Source: Branchiostoma floridae
Lineage: Eukaryota; Chordata; Leptocardii; Amphioxiformes; Branchiostomatidae
NCBI RefSeq assembly: GCF_000003815.2
Contig: NC_049984.1
Location: 7,531,371 to 7,595,370, forward strand
DNA: 64,000 bases
Direction of reading: 5' to 3'
This document shows positions 14,528 through 28,000 of the stretch, piece after piece. Both the position numbers and the translations under genes were made by a program. Each line of letters opens with the position of its first letter. Positions within the stretch are counted from its first letter, which is position 1. The notes under the pieces are model-generated. The model searched no databases. It was not told the origin of the DNA and was given only the letters and a program-made list of their open reading frames with translations.

Positions 14528-15639
14528 TGTATATGGTACATGTAGATCTAGCATCCGCACAAAACCAGCCCAATCTTTATTGTGTGAATCATTGGTTTTT
14601 CTGCCCGCTCCTTGCTCTAATTGTCCTGTCTGGGTTGATAGTGATTTTAACAGAGCTGCTTCTGAGCTGTAGGGATGTGGAGGTTTCCTGTGTTGTTCAT
14701 GTTTTTGGCTCACCTCTGTACAAAAGTCAGCCCCACAGTCAAGTGTATTTCCAGATGGCTTGACAGGGAAGTCCAGGGCAGGTCAGTCTGGTAGCCACAG
14801 AACAACTTCACTACTCTGTTTTGAAGGTCAGATGTTGTCCCAGCTTTCCTTGTGCTGCATGTGGGTCCTATGGATCAAAGATGCGGAAAGTACACACGGG
14901 AGCAGACGTTGGCAGTGACACTAGAACTTGCACTATTAAGTGGCGGTGTAGTGATTACTGTTGGTACCAGCTTTTGCACTTAATTGCTGTTTATCAATAT
15001 GGTATCTGGCCAAAGATAAGAATGATAAAAGACCACAGCCCGTCATGAAATCAATATCGGTGCAACGGAAGCCACAAAACTAGAAGTTGATAAAAATTTA
15101 AAGAATAGACACAAAAAGGACAGTTTTACGGAATAATGATTCCAAAAATGGTGAAAAATGACGGAACCTTATTCAGTTATTGCTACACTAATCTGAGTCT
15201 CTAAGATGGATACAGTTTTCCATAGGACAGGTTTTAATACAATCCTATGAACCAATTAACACCAGAGCCAGAGTCCTGCTCTTAATTACGCCTTGGCATT
15301 TTTAAAACCTTGACTGCTAGTATATTTTACCCCCTCCCTTCCTGCTTATTTCTTCCAGATGCTTGGCAGGACGCTATCTCTGGTATTTCCTTGGTCAGGT
15401 TACTTGTTGGACACTACTGCGCTTGTATCTCTGTATATATAGATATTTACAAGGCGATGTTGCACCAAGGCTAAGAACTAACAGCATTAAGGCACAAGCA
15501 TTTGAGATAAGGCAAATCTTGGGGATCATATTGTCGGTAAAGTTAACTATCAGCTCCAATACACATGCTGCTCCAAGATCAAAGCCATAAGGACGTTCTG
15601 GGTGGACTTTGTACAAGATTTTTTTAGAAGAAAAAGAAC

Positions 15640-15900
15640 TTTAGACATAAGGTTTAGATTCTTTGCTCATCCAGGAAAGTATGTCTTGTTTTCTCAGAAC
15701 GATGTTTACGTTATATGATGTACTAACAATTTAAGTTTTTTTTTGGTGTTCCCCAGGCCAAAAGAATTATACGACATTAGGTTTATATTTTTTGCTTATC
15801 CTGGATGGAAAGTATTTCTTGTTTTCTCAGCACAATGTTTATGTTTAAAGTTATACTAACAAAGTTTTCTCCTGTTTTTCTGTTGTTGTTCTCCAGGCCA
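15640..15900 (+). repeat. Tandem duplication (140-bp offset) that copies the exon a splice acceptor
   Basis: Shared landmarks are taggttta(g/t)a, tcttgttttctcag, tactaacaa and ccccaggccaa / tctccaggccaa. The upstream copy keeps an acceptor-like cag at 15754-15756; the functional acceptor ends at 15896. An exon begun at the upstream copy runs into a stop in the exon a phase. Confidence 0.75.
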
Positions 15901-16031
15901 ATCAGAGCCCAGCATGCCTGACTCTCCCGACTCGAACAGCAAGTCGCAGACGAGCACGTCCCCGGGAGCGATGCCACTGTCGAACGCCCAGGCGCAGGGG
16001 ATACGGGCAGTCCCCGGTACGTCCGCGGCTG
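15897..16031 (+). CDS. CBFA2T: CBFA2T exon a: N-terminal MPDSP exon
   Basis: The acceptor is ctccag at 15891-15896 and the donor g|gtgagt at 16032. The exon starts with two bases completing an upstream codon and ends in phase 1. It encodes a Ser/Pro-rich segment containing MPDSP. The phase fits the start of the next exon (Gly-Ala-Ala-Pro-Pro-Val across and after the junction). Five in-frame codons precede the ATG without a stop, so longer N-terminal isoforms are possible. Confidence 0.88.
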
Positions 16032-19000
16032 GTGAGTGTCTGTCAGTGCTCCCTGTTGTCTGCAGAGATTCAGGTTAAGTCAGAGCGATGGTGGTCTTGT
16101 CTGATCCCTCACTATCACTGTCACTACAGAACTGGTCCCCTTCAGAACCTGTAGAGTCTAATCCAAGTGTGTCTTTTGTGTCTTCGTTTCATTAGTTGTA
16201 CGAGTATCTCATTGAGATTCAGGTTAAGTCAGAGCGATGGTGGTCTTGTCTAATCCCTCACTATCACTGTCGCTACAGAACTGGACCCCTTCAGAACCTG
16301 TAGGGTTTAATCCAAGTCTGTCTCTTGTCTTGTGTCTTTGTTTCATTAGTTGTACGAGTATCTCATTGAGATTCAGGTTAAGTCAGAGTGATGGAGGTCT
16401 TGTCTGATCCCTCACTATCACTGTCACTACAGAACTGGACCCCTTCAGAACCTGTAGAGTCTAATCCAAGTCTGTCCTCTGTCTCTTCAGTTCATTAGTT
16501 GTACGAGTTAGTACTGTAAATGTTTTTAAGTTCGCGGGGATTTAATTTCGCGGTAGCGGGAAAAAGGACTTTTCGCGGTGGATTTAAGTTCGCGGTAACA
16601 CCATAGACTGCAATCTAATATCATTATAGAAAAATGTTCGCGGTTGTTTTAAATTCGCGGTGAAGTGGTCACCGCGAAAACCGCGAAAATTAATCCACCG
16701 CGAACATTTCTGCATTTACAGTATCTCATTGCTGAGAGGGGTAAGATGAAGGTCTAGGGTTTTATCTCATGACCAGTGATTGAATGACAATAGATTTAGT
16801 TGGATTTCAATAATATCTGCAAGGACAGTATGTTGAGGGGTACACATTTAGGCCCAATCTATACACAGTTTTTACCGATATCGGTGGATGTGTCGGGAGG
16901 GATCTGGAACGCTGGCCGCGGGACACCCGTGGCGCTTGCAGTCATAAACAGCTATATAGCCCAATGAGCCCGCGTTGTATGCTAATGAGCCTTCCCGAAG
17001 TCGGGACACATCTACACGCGCGCGGAAGCTGTCGGGGACCCCTGCTAAGCTATCGGGGACCCCTGCTAAGCTTTCGTACGAATGGTCCGGACCTTTCGGG
17101 AGAAATTTTCCCGATATCGTAATGGCGATATAGCAGTTCCATCTAGACGATGAAAAAAAGCTGTCGGCGAATGGTTGTAGGCTCGCCGATATCGGGAAAA
17201 ACTGTGTGTAGATCGTGCCTTAATGAGATGATACAGATTGTAGTATACATATTCACTGCCAACAATTCTAAAAGAATTAACCTTGCTTGGAGCGCTGAGT
17301 AACTGCTATTTGGCAGATGTCTAACCTTCATCAGCGAATTCTAAGAAGAAATCTAAAATGTTGGCTATTCTATAACCAATCATCTTGATATTGAACAAGT
17401 GTTTGCAAATTTTCTCTATATGTTAGAGACTTTCCTGTCAATAAAAAGTATGGGGAAGTTTCTTGTGATTGGTCAAGTTTGAACTGCCGACAAGGCATTT
17501 TTCCTTCAGTAATTCCACAGAATTGAATGATACTACAGACCTGCCAATACCTCATTAGAACTTGTGTAATTCTGTGAAAAATATCAAGTTGTGTCTTGAA
17601 AAATGCTCAGGCAAGTTCTAAGAGATCTTGTAAAAAGTTTAAGCAAGTAGTTGAATTAGTTACCAGTCTGCAGAAGATGTTAAGTAGATTGGCCTTCAGT
17701 TGTCAGCAGATTCCAGAGCTTTCAACTTGCCAAGGGGCAGCGGATATGTTGTTTGTAGGCAATTCTTATCTATCTCTCTATGTAAAGTTTTGTAGCAGAC
17801 TTGCTCAGTACACTTCAGTAGCATACCACCAGAAGTAAGAAGTTTGTCCAAAGCTCAACAGGAACGAGCGAATGTGTAAGAGAGCCAGTGTCTTCACTGG
17901 TTACAAAGGGGTAACTTGGACATGTTGTTTGTGGGCAACAATTTTTATCTCTCTATGTCAAGTTTTGTAGCAGACTTGCTTTTTATGCTTCGGTGGCATA
18001 CCACCAGAAGTTAGAAGTTTGTCCAAAGCTCCACTAGAATGACTGAATGTGTAACAGAGGCAACTTGTCTTCACTAGTTGGTCCACATCGCAGGGGTGTC
18101 AAGATGTGGCTCATCTGTCAGTGGGCTCAGGAACCAACTAATTCCTCAGCCCTTGAAAGGTCCTTTACCTCCTAATTTCATAGCCTCTAAATTCGCCCTC
18201 CCCAGCACAAATCTTTCTGAAGCGCGATGAGAGAAGCCACCTGGGGTGGTGACGGCAACGGTGGTGTTGGTGGGGTTACCTTGGTTTTGGTGGTGTTTTG
18301 GTGTGGTCAGAAGTGGAACATAAGATTAGGAAACACATGGGATAGAAGTGTATAGGTTCCTATGGAGGGTAGCCATTTCACTGTTGACCTTGAAGTTAGG
18401 ATATACTCTACTCTGTGCTCTCAAGGTCAGGCTCATTGAAGGATGCAGACATCTAAAGGAACCCTGAAGTGTCGGATAAACATGATAGTTGTCTGTTACA
18501 ATAACCTGCCATTCCTTTGAAGCAACACTTCATATATGATATTACAGCTGTATTTAGTATTTGCTGCTGCAAGAAGTATGTCTTTCCTTTAAATCATTTT
18601 CTCAAAAATATATATGTATCAGAAAGATTACTCGTGTATTTTGAGCATTGTATGGTAAAATATGCTGACTTAACTGTGTACATTGCTTTTCTTACTTATC
18701 TTAGAAGCTCTACTTAGCAAGGAGCAAAAACAAAGTGTTATTTTTTTAAAGGTTGCGGATTTAGGTCAATGATTCCATAATAGTATTGTGTTTTGCAGAC
18801 AAACAGGAAGTTCAAATACAATGTTTTGAATTCCTGGGAAATTATCCAAGGTTTATGTCACTCTGCACCTGTTTCTGTGCATTGGAATGGGAGGCATTTG
18901 TTCCAGCAACTTTATCTTTCGGCCACTTACCGCTATAGCCTGACACTTTCCATGTTGGTCAAGTCAATACAAGTCCGGTTCTCTTTCATAGCTTCTTCCA

Positions 19001-22000
19001 CTTTCTACAACAACAGAAAAACAAGCATTTGATGTCATTCACTTGTGGCATGCAGAATATTCTTGAAAATATCCTTTATACTATTATACCTTATAACCCA
19101 ACTGAAGTTATAAAATGTGATTTGCCCTATCATGAAACAGTAATGCAAATTTACAGGTGACACTTGGCAATCGTCTGTAATTTCTAGCTATTCTTAAGAA
19201 ATTCAACCAGTGTACTGAAAACTTTACATTCCAAGTATACTTAGCTTGTCAGCCATGGAATTAATGGTCACATAACTTCATTCCTGTCATGCACCCATGT
19301 GCAAGTATGTCTACACCTGTCCATTTATATCACCTTGTACACTTTGTCCTTACCTCAGGTTCAATCTTTTTTTATTTAAGAATTAAGATCCTCTGAGAAT
19401 CAAGATCCAAGTAAATTTTTTCAGTCTGCTAAGTTCTGTACTTAGATTAGCTTCTTTTGTTGTATATGAACTATTTTAAGTGTCTAGCAAGCAACTTTTC
19501 TGTTATTAGTGTCACGACATAAGCTGCAAAGTGTAGCCTGTTGAATGCACCTGTTGCCTGCAGGTATCCTGTACAACGCGCCTGGTGTATTACTTGTAAA
19601 GGTGTCCTTTGTTATTGTAAAAGGCAACATCTGTTAATGGCCTTGAAAAGCTCAGTTGTCATCAACAGAGACTTGAATGTCAAAACAAGTTGTTTGCTTG
19701 TTGAATTTCGCTGAAGGTGCTGCCACTTCAACATGACCCAGGAGACGTGGTTGTCACCCACTCATTGTCAGGAGATGTTATTCTTGTAGCAGTCCCCAAG
19801 TCTGGTGCTGACATGTGATGATAAAACCAGCGCTCTGGTGACTAAAATATCTGCTCAAGAACAAAGTGCTGCATGTAAATTCAGTGGGAGGGAGGCAAGA
19901 GGTGAATAACGTGAATCAGTAAATGCATGAACTTACAGAGTGTCATGATCATGTGCTAGTCTGTATAATGCAAACTCAGCACTCAGGTGCTGTAACTCGA
20001 AAGGATAGGCCTCTGCCATAGATGCAATTTTATCAGGCTAATGATGTAATTATGTGAAAAGAGGCAAAATCTTCAGGACAACAACTGAATATTATTTTTA
20101 GAATTTGGATAAAAAGATGTTTGCTTTGTTGTTTTTTCAATAGAATAGAAGAAATGGTGTGCTATTAGTGAGCAAACTGGAGAACCCAGTGAAAGTAATC
20201 ACCAAAGTGAAAGTAATCACCTGGCAACTCAGTTGCTGCTCCAGTCAGTTGCCAGTGTCTTTCCCCTGATTATTCCATAGGGTAGTGCCAGATGCATGAA
20301 ATTCAAAACTTGGACAATGATACAGATTGGCTTAACAACGGTCATCACTCAGGTAAAGAACCAAGACTTCTGAAGTTGCAACAGCCAACAACAAACCTGT
20401 GAAATGGTGAACTGGTGCTGGGGTGGAATCTGGGGGCATGGGAAGGGAAGGGCTGGGGCTGATGGGCCCTGACAGCTGCCTGGTGCCTTCAAGTCTGGCA
20501 GTGTTGCAAGTATCCACCTGCTGGGGTCTGTCTGGGAGACTCAAGTTGACAGAAACATGCGCCATACAGACTAGCAAGGACCGTACAGACTAGCAAGGAC
20601 TGTACACAGTATATTGAAGCCATATAGACCAGTATATTGTAGCCATACAGACTAGCAAGGACCATACACAGCATATTGAAGCCATATAGACCAGTATATT
20701 GAAGCCATACAGACTAGGGAAAGCTTACACAGTATATTGAAGCCATACAGACTAGCAAGGACCGTACACAGTATATTGAAGCCATATAGACCAGTATATT
20801 GTAGCCATACAGACTAGCAAGGACCGTACACAGCATATTGAAGCCATACAGACTAGCAAGGACCGTACACAGTATATTGAGGCCATACAGACTAGCAAGG
20901 AACGTACACAGTATATTAAAGCCACACAGACTAGGGAGGACTGTACACAGTATATTGAAGCCATACAGACTAACAAACAATACTAAACTTAGAACTACAT
21001 CAACTGTACTGTACAATACAAAGAAGGATATGATAAAAGTCTACTAGACATTACTGACTGAAGGGAGCAATAGTCAGCTGTAGTGCCTAAAACATATAGT
21101 AAGTTGAATTGAGATTGGTTTTAAAAAATCTGTACTCCTCCAAACCAGTGTAGACAGCTTACTCAGTTACTGACACAAAACTGTATGCAGTGACTTGACC
21201 CTCACCACAAGCCATATACCCTAATGAGACTCTACTTAGCCCAGAATTGGCCTGGAATCCCCCAACCTGTGTATTGTGTACATCCTGTATGGTTGGAATG
21301 GCAGCAATTTTGATGCCCTCAGCTCTGCTATTTGTGGCAGTGTCCTTGTGTATTGGTACGGACAGGCGCCTGGTGCCTGCCAGTCTGTGCTGCCAACCCC
21401 AGGATGACAGAGCTGCACCTGCATGTACTCACACCGCCGCAGGACAATGCTGCTCGCTGCACTGATATTCTCCACACAAAAAAACAATATCGATATCAGT
21501 CCAGGGCTGTTTTCCTCGCTTCGTCCTGGGATGGAAATTCGCTTGTTGGAATGGACAAAAGTAAATCTGAACTTCAGTACATAATATTGATAAAAATGAA
21601 TGACAATAATGAAAATACGATAAAATTGAAGAAAATGTGTTTTCATAGGCTTGAAATGACAATCAACAACATCAGCTCCCAAACAATGAAGTGGACAAAA
21701 AAAATTGAAGTTGAAGACAGCCTGTATTACTACTATCAGACAATGACTCAGTTCACAGATCTGTCATCTCACTAAAGTTGCACAGTTTGATCTGTTTTTT
21801 CTCATTGTGGAACAGATCGCGTGGAACAGATCGCGTGGGGATCTGTATTCCGATTTCCTTTCGCTTTGTCTGAAATGGTGAAACAGAACCCGTCCAGATA
21901 TCTAAAAAGGAAGCAGAGTGTATTTTTATGTCTTGTTATGACGAATCCGGTGCCTGTTCCCAACCCTGTCACATTCTACCAGTCTCTTGACAAGTGACAT

Positions 22001-25000
22001 ACTAGACATAGCCCAGCTGTTATATAGACTCAGCACAGCCAAATATTGTCAACTATTTATTATCCATGCACTATCTGCTGATGCATTTTGTTCTTTGAAA
22101 CTCAAAACAAAAGAGATATTTTTTTAAAGATGATAATTAGAAAATTTAATATCCATATCATAATACATATGTGCATTGATCAACAGTCAATTTGTACAAG
22201 GTATGGATGGGTAGTTGTGCAGAAGAATGCATGTGTAGGGTCATCGGCGACTGTCTTCTGGCAGCTGTTTTTTGTATGGTCCGCAGCCCCGTCTATTTGT
22301 TTCCCAACCTGTAAATACTCTCCTTGATAGTGTACATTTTCTGGCTCCAACAATATTGTGGCTGGTCCTCTGGGCGCTCTGCTCTGCAATTTATGTCCCA
22401 CTTCTGAGACTCCACAATACCCTTAAATCACTGTTGACAAGCTCACCCCAGGCTGTACTCAGCCAAAGGGAACAAGCAATGGATGGATCCATCATTATAC
22501 GTATGTAGGAAGAAAGGAAGAGGTACACTTCTGCCTTCTTGAAGTATTTTTGCACCGCTAACAAGACTGTTTTTTTTGTTTTTCACTCTAACAGATAAGA
22601 CAGACGTAGTGGTGACGCACTCATGTTAGCAACCTATGTTAGCTATACATATACAACAGGATCTAGGAATGGACTAAAAATATATTTCAAAAGGACGTTC
22701 GTTGACAGCCTGTGGCAAAGCCCAGGGTTTTGTGTCCCTTTGATGTTGTCCCACATATCTGTATACTTCAGATAAAGGCAAATGTTTGTGGTCTTCATAC
22801 ATGTGCCATGCCAAGCATATGTATCATATCTTATAGTACAGTCGACTGTCAGGTCCATGGATTCAAGGCTTTATTGCTATAAAGTAGAGTTAATGATCAT
22901 GCTAGCCTAATAATATCTAGTTTATAAAGGAATTTTCATGATGGCAGGTCGCTAGTATGCATACTGGAGGGCCTGTTGTTGTAAAGGAGTCTATCTGACA
23001 AGTATAATTTTGTTGGCGCCAGGCTATATTTTGAGCTGTCTGAAGTTCTGGACATTTTATTTACTTGGTCAGCCACTTGTCCCTGTCAGTTCAGTTTGTG
23101 ACAGGTGCTGACAAGCCGGGGAGCAAGCACAGCTGGCACCACTCAACAGCTGTCAATCAAATGGACCAACCATCCCCACATCCTTTGATAGGTCAGGGGA
23201 AGGTGGTTCTCTCTGAAAGTGTCTGAAAATCTATGACAAATTGTGTTCTTAAGGTCAACATTGTGGGATTAATACATCCATAGTAATTCCTGATATTACA
23301 AGCTGACAGCTCTGGAATTTTGTTTTCAGTCTTTTTTTTTCCTCACCGGTAATTGTCTTATTAAGGCCAGGCATGCCACCCATGTGGAAGTAGCTAGTTC
23401 CTTGACAAGTTATTGACATATCTGGATTAAGGAAGTCTGTCCCTGGAATCCTCAGAAGCAGGGTATCCTGAAGGAAGATGGCACCTTGACATCACCTACA
23501 AGTGTGCGGGAGGGGGGCTGTTTCCTCTCCAGCTGTTCTGGGCATCATCTTCGGAGATAGCAGCTGTCTGGTGCGGGACAGCCTGTCGCCTTGGCAACCT
23601 GCCCCAAACATGTTTTTCATTCCTGGCAGGGTCTTGACTCTGGCTATCTTTAAAGAGGGTGCCATGTGGCACTGTTTTGATCAGGCGGACTCCTGGTAAA
23701 AACAGACCAGCCCTCCTGCAAGTCTGTCCTAATATTTCTGCTTAGGGCTACAGTACAGCTGCAATCCTTCAGAATGCTGTATTGGACCCTCTATAAATGC
23801 AATTGCTACCTTCTGACGCTCTGTCCTGGTCTGGATGTGACTTATAGTTGCCAAATGTAAAGCCATAAGGAAGTGATAGGGTTTTATAGATCACTCCCAG
23901 GGATTGACAAGAAAATACCGCAGGACCTTCCAGAGGAAGTGTGCGAGCGGTTTTCCATCTGGCCTGGGTGCCAAGGCTTGGCTTCTTCAGCAGCTGTCAG
24001 GACTGGCGACGGCAAGTCTGGACGGACAGCTGGAAATCTCCTCCAGTGGCTAGTCACAAGTACACAGATCTCCTGGTATTTCCTCGGTAGTAAGAAAACC
24101 ATCTGGACACACTCCCCCCTCCTGACAGGGGGAGCCAGCCTGTCAAGTCTTCAAGGATACCTACCCTCTGGTATTCACATTCAGTCTGTTCCATTATGTT
24201 TCCTGGGGGAAATTCCTCTTAAACTTTTATCTCTCAATAGCATAATGAATGGGGAGAAATCTTGGATGGTGTAGTCACTTTGAAATCAACATCTGTGTTT
24301 ATATGGAGTTTGTTTACAAGCAAATCGTGGTCCAGGTTTATTTGTACATGTCATCTTCAAACCTGCTCCTCCCTGCCTTGCATAGTGGTTCAGTCCGGCA
24401 GCACTGCTGTATTACATAGCCTTACCTACCCTAAAGGTTTACAGTGTTGGTTGGTTGGTCCCAGTGACAGGGCATGCTTTCCCAGCCTCTGGTCAGGATG
24501 CCTACAGCCCGAGATTCTCCTGACTCTGCCATCTGGTCCAGCTCACAGGTCTCTGGTATGTTGCTCGGACTGTTTTTCATTATAATTATGACGTCTTCAT
24601 TTTTTCCACAGTCTGGATAACATGATAGTCAACATCCTGGATTGTCGTACAAATTTGTATCTCTGGAAAGAACAAGCTTAAAATTCAATCATTTTATATA
24701 CAGTGTATGATTGTACAGTATGGAGAATTAGGCCAGTTGAGTTCCTTTTTTTCCTTTGCTAGGATAGTATAATATCATGATTATGTACACCTGTATTTAA
24801 GAAGATGGAGGGAAATGCACCTGTTCATTCAGAAGAGCATTGACAGTGTAAGAAGGAAATATGCAACTACCACTTTAGAATGGTAGCTCTCTCAAATAAG
24901 ATGAAGACTATCCGACATTAACAATGATGTATACATGTATTTAGAAAGGGGGTGAGAAACACTCCTTGTGGTGTTTTTTGCTATCAAAGTTTTGTCTGTT

Positions 25001-28000
25001 GGATTAGTGCATATAAAGATCAGAACCCCGAACAGGAATATAAGTATACATTTTAAGAAAAAAAACTAGTCCTGTAAATTATCATTATGTTAAAGGCAAA
25101 TAGAAATTCAATGTAAAAATTTTAGTATTAAACATGTTGTGGTGTATTACACTGGGTTTTGTGTTATTTCCATGCCGATATTGAAGAATGACTACCTGGC
25201 ATCATTTTCTCCATGCAAGGATATGGGGGAGAAATGTTTGAAAACACAGATTTGTCTGGGAAAAAAATTGTTTTTTATTACAAGGTCTTTCACTACAAAC
25301 ACTCCCACAGAAGAATTTGCCAAGTATCTGGAGTTTGGTTATATTTGCGGAGAGATCTTCACATCTGGTTTGTGTATCATAAACATGGCGGTGGTACCCT
25401 GCCAGCACTGGCGACATTTTGTCTGCCACTTGCTCGGAGATCTGGAAAAGTTTTGCGCCTCAGCTCAAGGTGCTGGGTGTGTCACCCCTCCCTCTGGTTG
25501 GGAACCTCAAACCAGATGTGCTTCTCTACATCAAGAGTACAAGCAATAAAACAAGCTCCTTTGTATGAGATTGATTGAGTGTATGAGATTTGGTACTCAT
25601 AGTGTATCAAGAGCTGGGATGTACAGTACAAAACCTTTGTACAGATCTTGTAACCAAAGATAGCACAAAAATTTCACATTAGCATTTAGGGTGGAATAAG
25701 TTTTACATCTCCAACAGGACATGTAATCTTTTTATAGACAATTTTTATAAATCTTAAGCCATATTTGGTCTAGGGTCCCATTCTCAAAATTTTCTCATTG
25801 ACGACTTAGATGGGATGGTCCAAGTGCCAGTTGAAGGCTATGGTCTGCAAACCTGTGCTTCAGTCCTTTTTTCCAGTTTTAATGCTAGTATTTCTAATTC
25901 AAAGTTTCAAATTTTCAAAGCTCTCAAAGATCTATCATAATGAACAAAGAACTAGTAAATGTATAACCCCGACCTTGATACTCTGTATGGCCTTGTACCT
26001 TAGAGAGACTTGGACAGTGTCCAGAAATGCTTCTAGGAAGGTCATTGGTTGGTAGTTTGAAAAGCCTTTCCCTGTTATCCACAGCCTGCGGAAGATAGAA
26101 TCTGTTTCTAACCTTGCCAATGCTAACAGTTGACAGTGAGTGTATTTGCAACAAAACTCCCTCTATGAAAAATTACCTGCACTGCATGCATTGGCTTGCT
26201 TGCTCCACCGCTCTTACCATCCCTATTTTAGCTTCAATCCATTAGCCCATAATAATCCCTTCACAACTTTATCATTTTCCCGATGTTCTTCCTGTCTTTG
26301 TAGTACATATTTTCCCTATTGAGTATAATTGACCCTGTCTTATCTCCAGGACTTTTTGCTGTACACATTTTTGTATGTGTAGCTTTGCAATGTCATTGCT
26401 TGCTGCTGTGCATCAATTAACATGCATTGGCATAATACCGGTAGTAAGACTTACACCGGTAGATTAAAAATACTGGAACTTAAAGCGATCTACACCTGCA
26501 ACAATAGTTATTTCTGAGCTGTGCACACTTCAGACATCTAGGTGTCCACTACATCATTTACAAAGCATTGATAACAATGCATTCGAAGACAACAAGTCCA
26601 AAAGTTTTCAGTATCTTTTTCGGGGTAGGCAGCTCGTCGTGGGACGAACACACTGTCACATTCATTGCCAAATTCATAGATCATAATTACACATGCTCAC
26701 GGCACAAGACGAACATGATTCAACAACAATCTTGAATTTCTGTTGGTGACCTACAACTAATGTAAAAGTGTGAAGAACCGTTGCATAATAGCCAGGATCT
26801 GCGACTGAATGGGCAAAATTGAACGTACGCAGCCATTTTCCCGCCATTTTTATATCTACGCTAGCAGTGAAGTGTTACGTCATAGCGGTTGTGACGGACA
26901 GAAGTTAAATGAAAATTCTTGACAGTATACGTCCGTTTTCTCATGACATTTTGTATGCTCATGCAGGTTTATGTTTTATGCATTTACTGACAGAAAAGGA
27001 AGGAATATCAGAGGATGTATAAATGTACATAGCGGCAGTTAATTGTGCCGTGTTTCTTCCTACCGGTATTTTTTACCCCCTCCCAACCACGCGCCCGTTC
27101 GCCGGGCAATTCCGCGGCGTGTTACAATTACAATATTACGCTTTTAGCAGGACAAGAGTGGCAGAAAAGTTTCACAGAAGAAGTGGCAAGGGTAACCTAT
27201 AACAGCAACATGTAACTGGAGAAAATGATGCGTTGACAATTTGTCAAATCAGTATGGCTAGAGAAATCATCGTAAACGTACCGGTATTATGATAATAGAT
27301 GTTACATACAAAACTCCAAAAACATATGTCAGCTTATTAATGATCTCTTAGAAAGCTGTCGCCACTGCCTCATGGTCTATATGTATTTGTGAATCACTTG
27401 AGGCATATGCTTTTATATTAGACCTTTCAAAGAACAGATGTGTTGAGCATAGATGACAAACAGTGATGCACTTGACAGCCCTGTTCAGTAGTGATGGATG
27501 GTATTCGTGGTTTCCAGTATTCATTACACAGAAAATGTCATCTAAAAATGTAATCAGCCTAAAGAAAACCTAACAATGTATTAGCAAACATATAACGATA
27601 TTAACCTCCTTGGTGTTAGTAATGAAATAGTTGTTTAAGACATTGTTTTATATCTACAAGCTGTCAATATCATATTTCACAAAGGTATAAGTTTGAAACC
27701 TAGCCTTGTTTGGCTTCTGTCTACCAGTTCACTTTCCTACCAACAAAGTGAGATATTTGGAGATGAATCCATCTATATAAAACAAGTCTGTTTCCCAGCC
27801 TAATGCAAAGGGACATAGCAGACAGCTGTCACAACTGACCTCACCACAAGTTTCATCTATGGTGTTATTTCTATGCTGTGTTGTCCTTGGAGGTTAATGG
27901 TGTTATGTTTTTGTAATAAATCATCTGAAAAGAGAAAGGTCGTTGTTTCTAATAGTTGTCTATAGGAGACATGCAAATTAAGAACAAAACATACCTTCGT

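Larger units (their letters stand above)
1..15896. other. No supportable gene: upstream/intronic DNA 5' of CBFA2T exon a
   Basis: I found no exon with recognisable homology on either strand. Because exon a begins inside a codon, some of this stretch is expected to be intron of the CBFA2T gene, with the first exon either here (unrecognised) or off the window. It holds a diverged tandem duplication near 4 kb, a fold-back element near 14.4 kb, a duplicated splice-acceptor region near 15.7 kb, poly-C at 3276-3286 and one protein-like ORF near 8.7 kb. Confidence 0.6.

Noticed and set aside
20714-21016. 100-codon - strand ORF and overlapping + strand ORF
   Set aside because: They lie on the 39-bp minisatellite; the open frame follows from a period divisible by three.
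21236-21775. Two overlapping ORFs of about 148 codons on opposite strands
   Set aside because: No recognisable domain, composition like intron, no splice-site logic and no relation to either neighbouring gene.
23873-24585. 133- and 107-codon + strand ORFs
   Set aside because: No family recognised; low-quality Ser/Leu/Cys-rich translations typical of non-coding AT/TC-rich sequence.
25139-25578. 136- and 121-codon + strand ORFs overlapping in different frames
   Set aside because: Overlapping frames of similar length without codon bias; no homology recognised.
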